Assembly (NCBI GenBank): GCA_023301245.1
Contig: JALZUV010000153.1
Span: 1 to 6,743 of the forward strand
Origin: Rickettsiales bacterium
GTDB taxonomy: Bacteria > Pseudomonadota > Alphaproteobacteria > Rickettsiales > JALZUV01
Length of the DNA stretch: 6,743 nucleotides
Direction of reading: 5' to 3'
The translations under genes and the position numbers were made by a program. Under the pieces are notes generated by a model. The model saw only the letters and a list, made by a program, of their open reading frames with translations. It searched no databases and was not told the DNA's origin. Positions 5,784 through 6,743 of this stretch are shown piece after piece. How positions within the stretch are numbered: the first letter of the stretch is position 1; every line of letters begins with the position of its first letter.

Positions 5784-6356
5784 ATGGCAAAACCGACAGA
5801 AGAACAGGCGCAAGCCGCCGTTAAAACCCTCATTGAATGGGCGGGCGATGACCCCTCGCGCGAAGGGCTGCTTGAAACCCCCGCTCGTGTGCTGCGCGCC
5901 TATAACGAATTTTTCGCAGGCTACGATACTAAACCGCACGAAATTCTCAGTAAAACTTTCTCCGAAGTTGAAAATTATGATGAGATGATTGTGCTGCGCG
6001 ATATCGAGTTTGTATCGCATTGCGAACATCACATGGTCCCCTTTACGGGTGTTGCCCATGTCGCCTATTTACCGACCGATAAAGTAGTAGGTTTAAGCAA
6101 ATTAGCACGATTGGTTGAGGCTTATGCTCGCCGCCTTCAAATTCAAGAAAAAATGACAGCGCAAATTGCCAATGCACTCGATGAAACCTTAAATCCCAAA
6201 GGGGTAGCGGTTGTTATTGAAGCATCGCATCAATGCATGACCGCACGTGGAGTTCGCAAAAAAGGCGCAACCATGCAGACCAGCCGCATGATTGGCCGCT
6301 TCCGCACCGACCCGCGCACACGAGCAGAATTTTTCGATTTAATTAGGCGCGGTTAA
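5784..6356 (+). CDS. folE: GTP cyclohydrolase I (FolE type I)
   Basis: Cytoplasmic zinc enzyme that turns GTP into 7,8-dihydroneopterin triphosphate, the first step of folate synthesis (and of queuosine synthesis through the same product). At 190 residues it matches the compact bacterial FolE; E. coli's is 222 because of a longer N-terminus. Seen: SREGLLETPARV (25-36), the zinc site SHCEHHMVPFTG (78-89) with Cys80 and His83 as ligands and His82 catalytic, GLSKLARLVEAYARRLQIQE (103-122), and SHQCMTARGV (148-157) with the third ligand Cys151. An in-frame stop at 5772-5774 leaves the ATG at 5784 as the only ATG start. No good Shine-Dalgarno sequence is visible before it; a 12-base palindrome lies just upstream. 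It is divergent from exbB and 6 bases ahead of trkH. Confidence 0.97.
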   Translation: MAKPTEEQAQAAVKTLIEWAGDDPSREGLLETPARVLRAYNEFFAGYDTKPHEILSKTFSEVENYDEMIVLRDIEFVSHCEHHMVPFTGVAHVAYLPTDKVVGLSKLARLVEAYARRLQIQEKMTAQIANALDETLNPKGVAVVIEASHQCMTARGVRKKGATMQTSRMIGRFRTDPRTRAEFFDLIRRG

Positions 6357-6362
6357 TCGCTT

Positions 6363-6743
6363 ATGTTCAGCTTACGCCCTATCCTACTCATCAATGGATT
6401 GCTGCTCTTAGTACTCGCTGGCACGATGCTTATCCCTCTTGTAGTCGATTTGCTTTTTGATGATGACCATTGGCATGATTTTTTAACCTCATCATTTCTT
6501 TGCGCCTTTATTGGCGGCACGCTTTACTTATCGAACCGAGGTTATCGCGCGCAAATCACGCTGCGACAAACTTTCCTCTTTACGGCATCAAGCTGGATTA
6601 TCCTGCCGTTCTTTGCCAGCCTTCCTTTCTACTTCTCAGGAATTGCGCCAAACTTTGTCGATGCTTATTTTGAGGCCACCTCAGGCCTTACCACCACAGG
6701 TGCTACTGTTCTTAGCGGGCTCGATAATATGCCGCATGGCATT
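6363..6743 (+). CDS. trkH: TrkH/KtrB-type potassium uptake protein, N-terminal part (partial)
   Basis: Membrane subunit of a Trk-type potassium uptake system. Only the first 127 codons are present (full length is usually about 480). The translation starts MFSLRPILLINGLLLLVLAG and shows hydrophobic helices at about 6-32, 42-57 and 70-93. The stretch ATSGLTTTGATVLSGL (105-120) is the first pore loop; TTTGAT (110-115) contains the selectivity-filter Gly113 typical of TrkH. It starts 6 bases after the folE stop with no strong ribosome binding site, so it is probably cotranscribed with folE. A TrkA partner is not in the window. TrkH versus TrkG or KtrB cannot be settled from this part, though length before the pore and the sequence fit TrkH best. 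Confidence 0.92.
   Translation, partial: MFSLRPILLINGLLLLVLAGTMLIPLVVDLLFDDDHWHDFLTSSFLCAFIGGTLYLSNRGYRAQITLRQTFLFTASSWIILPFFASLPFYFSGIAPNFVDAYFEATSGLTTTGATVLSGLDNMPHGI

Noticed and set aside
5685..6059. Minus-strand open frame of 124 codons across the intergenic gap and folE
   Set aside because: Antisense to folE, with no recognisable protein features; folE is certain on the plus strand.

Overview
The window looks like ordinary chromosomal DNA from a Gram-negative bacterium, most likely an alphaproteobacterium. Four things point there: a short prolyl-tRNA synthetase without the editing insertion, directly followed by a LolC/LolE-type permease gene (proS-lol order is typical of Alphaproteobacteria); an ExbB-ExbD-ExbD-TonB set; a dTDP-glucose 4,6-dehydratase; and GTP cyclohydrolase I. 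Base composition looks balanced, somewhat AT-leaning by eye. No RNA gene, insertion sequence, phage gene, CRISPR array or integration mark was seen. Genes fill almost the whole window.

Layout. A 126-base gap (5658-5783) separates two divergent groups. Leftward (minus strand), in transcription order: exbB (5657-4845), exbD1 (4840-4373), exbD2 (4383-3982), tonB (3977-2961), rfbB (2947-1907), proS (1905-613) and the 5' half of a lolC/lolE-type gene (623-1, running off the left edge). Gaps are 13 bases or less, and two junctions overlap by 11 bases, so this reads as one transcription unit with translational coupling. Rightward (plus strand): folE (5784-6356), then, 6 bases on, the first 127 codons of a trkH-type potassium transporter gene (6363 onward, running off the right edge).

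How the genes fit together. ExbB and the ExbD proteins form a proton-driven inner-membrane motor that energises TonB, which spans the periplasm to power outer-membrane receptors. RfbB makes the dTDP-4-keto-6-deoxyglucose precursor of surface sugars such as rhamnose. The Lol permease releases lipoproteins from the inner membrane. The leftward operon therefore has an envelope theme, with proS as the housekeeping exception. FolE starts tetrahydrofolate-type pterin synthesis and TrkH takes up potassium; they share no obvious pathway.

Most notable: the second ExbD has Asn exactly where the first has the proton-carrying Asp of the family, suggesting a specialised, non-protonating partner. Other points are the isolated rfbB between tonB and proS, an A9 tract in the exbB tail, and a cluster of ATGC-centred repeats with a perfect 12-base palindrome just before folE. 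I see no clear sign of a wholly new system.
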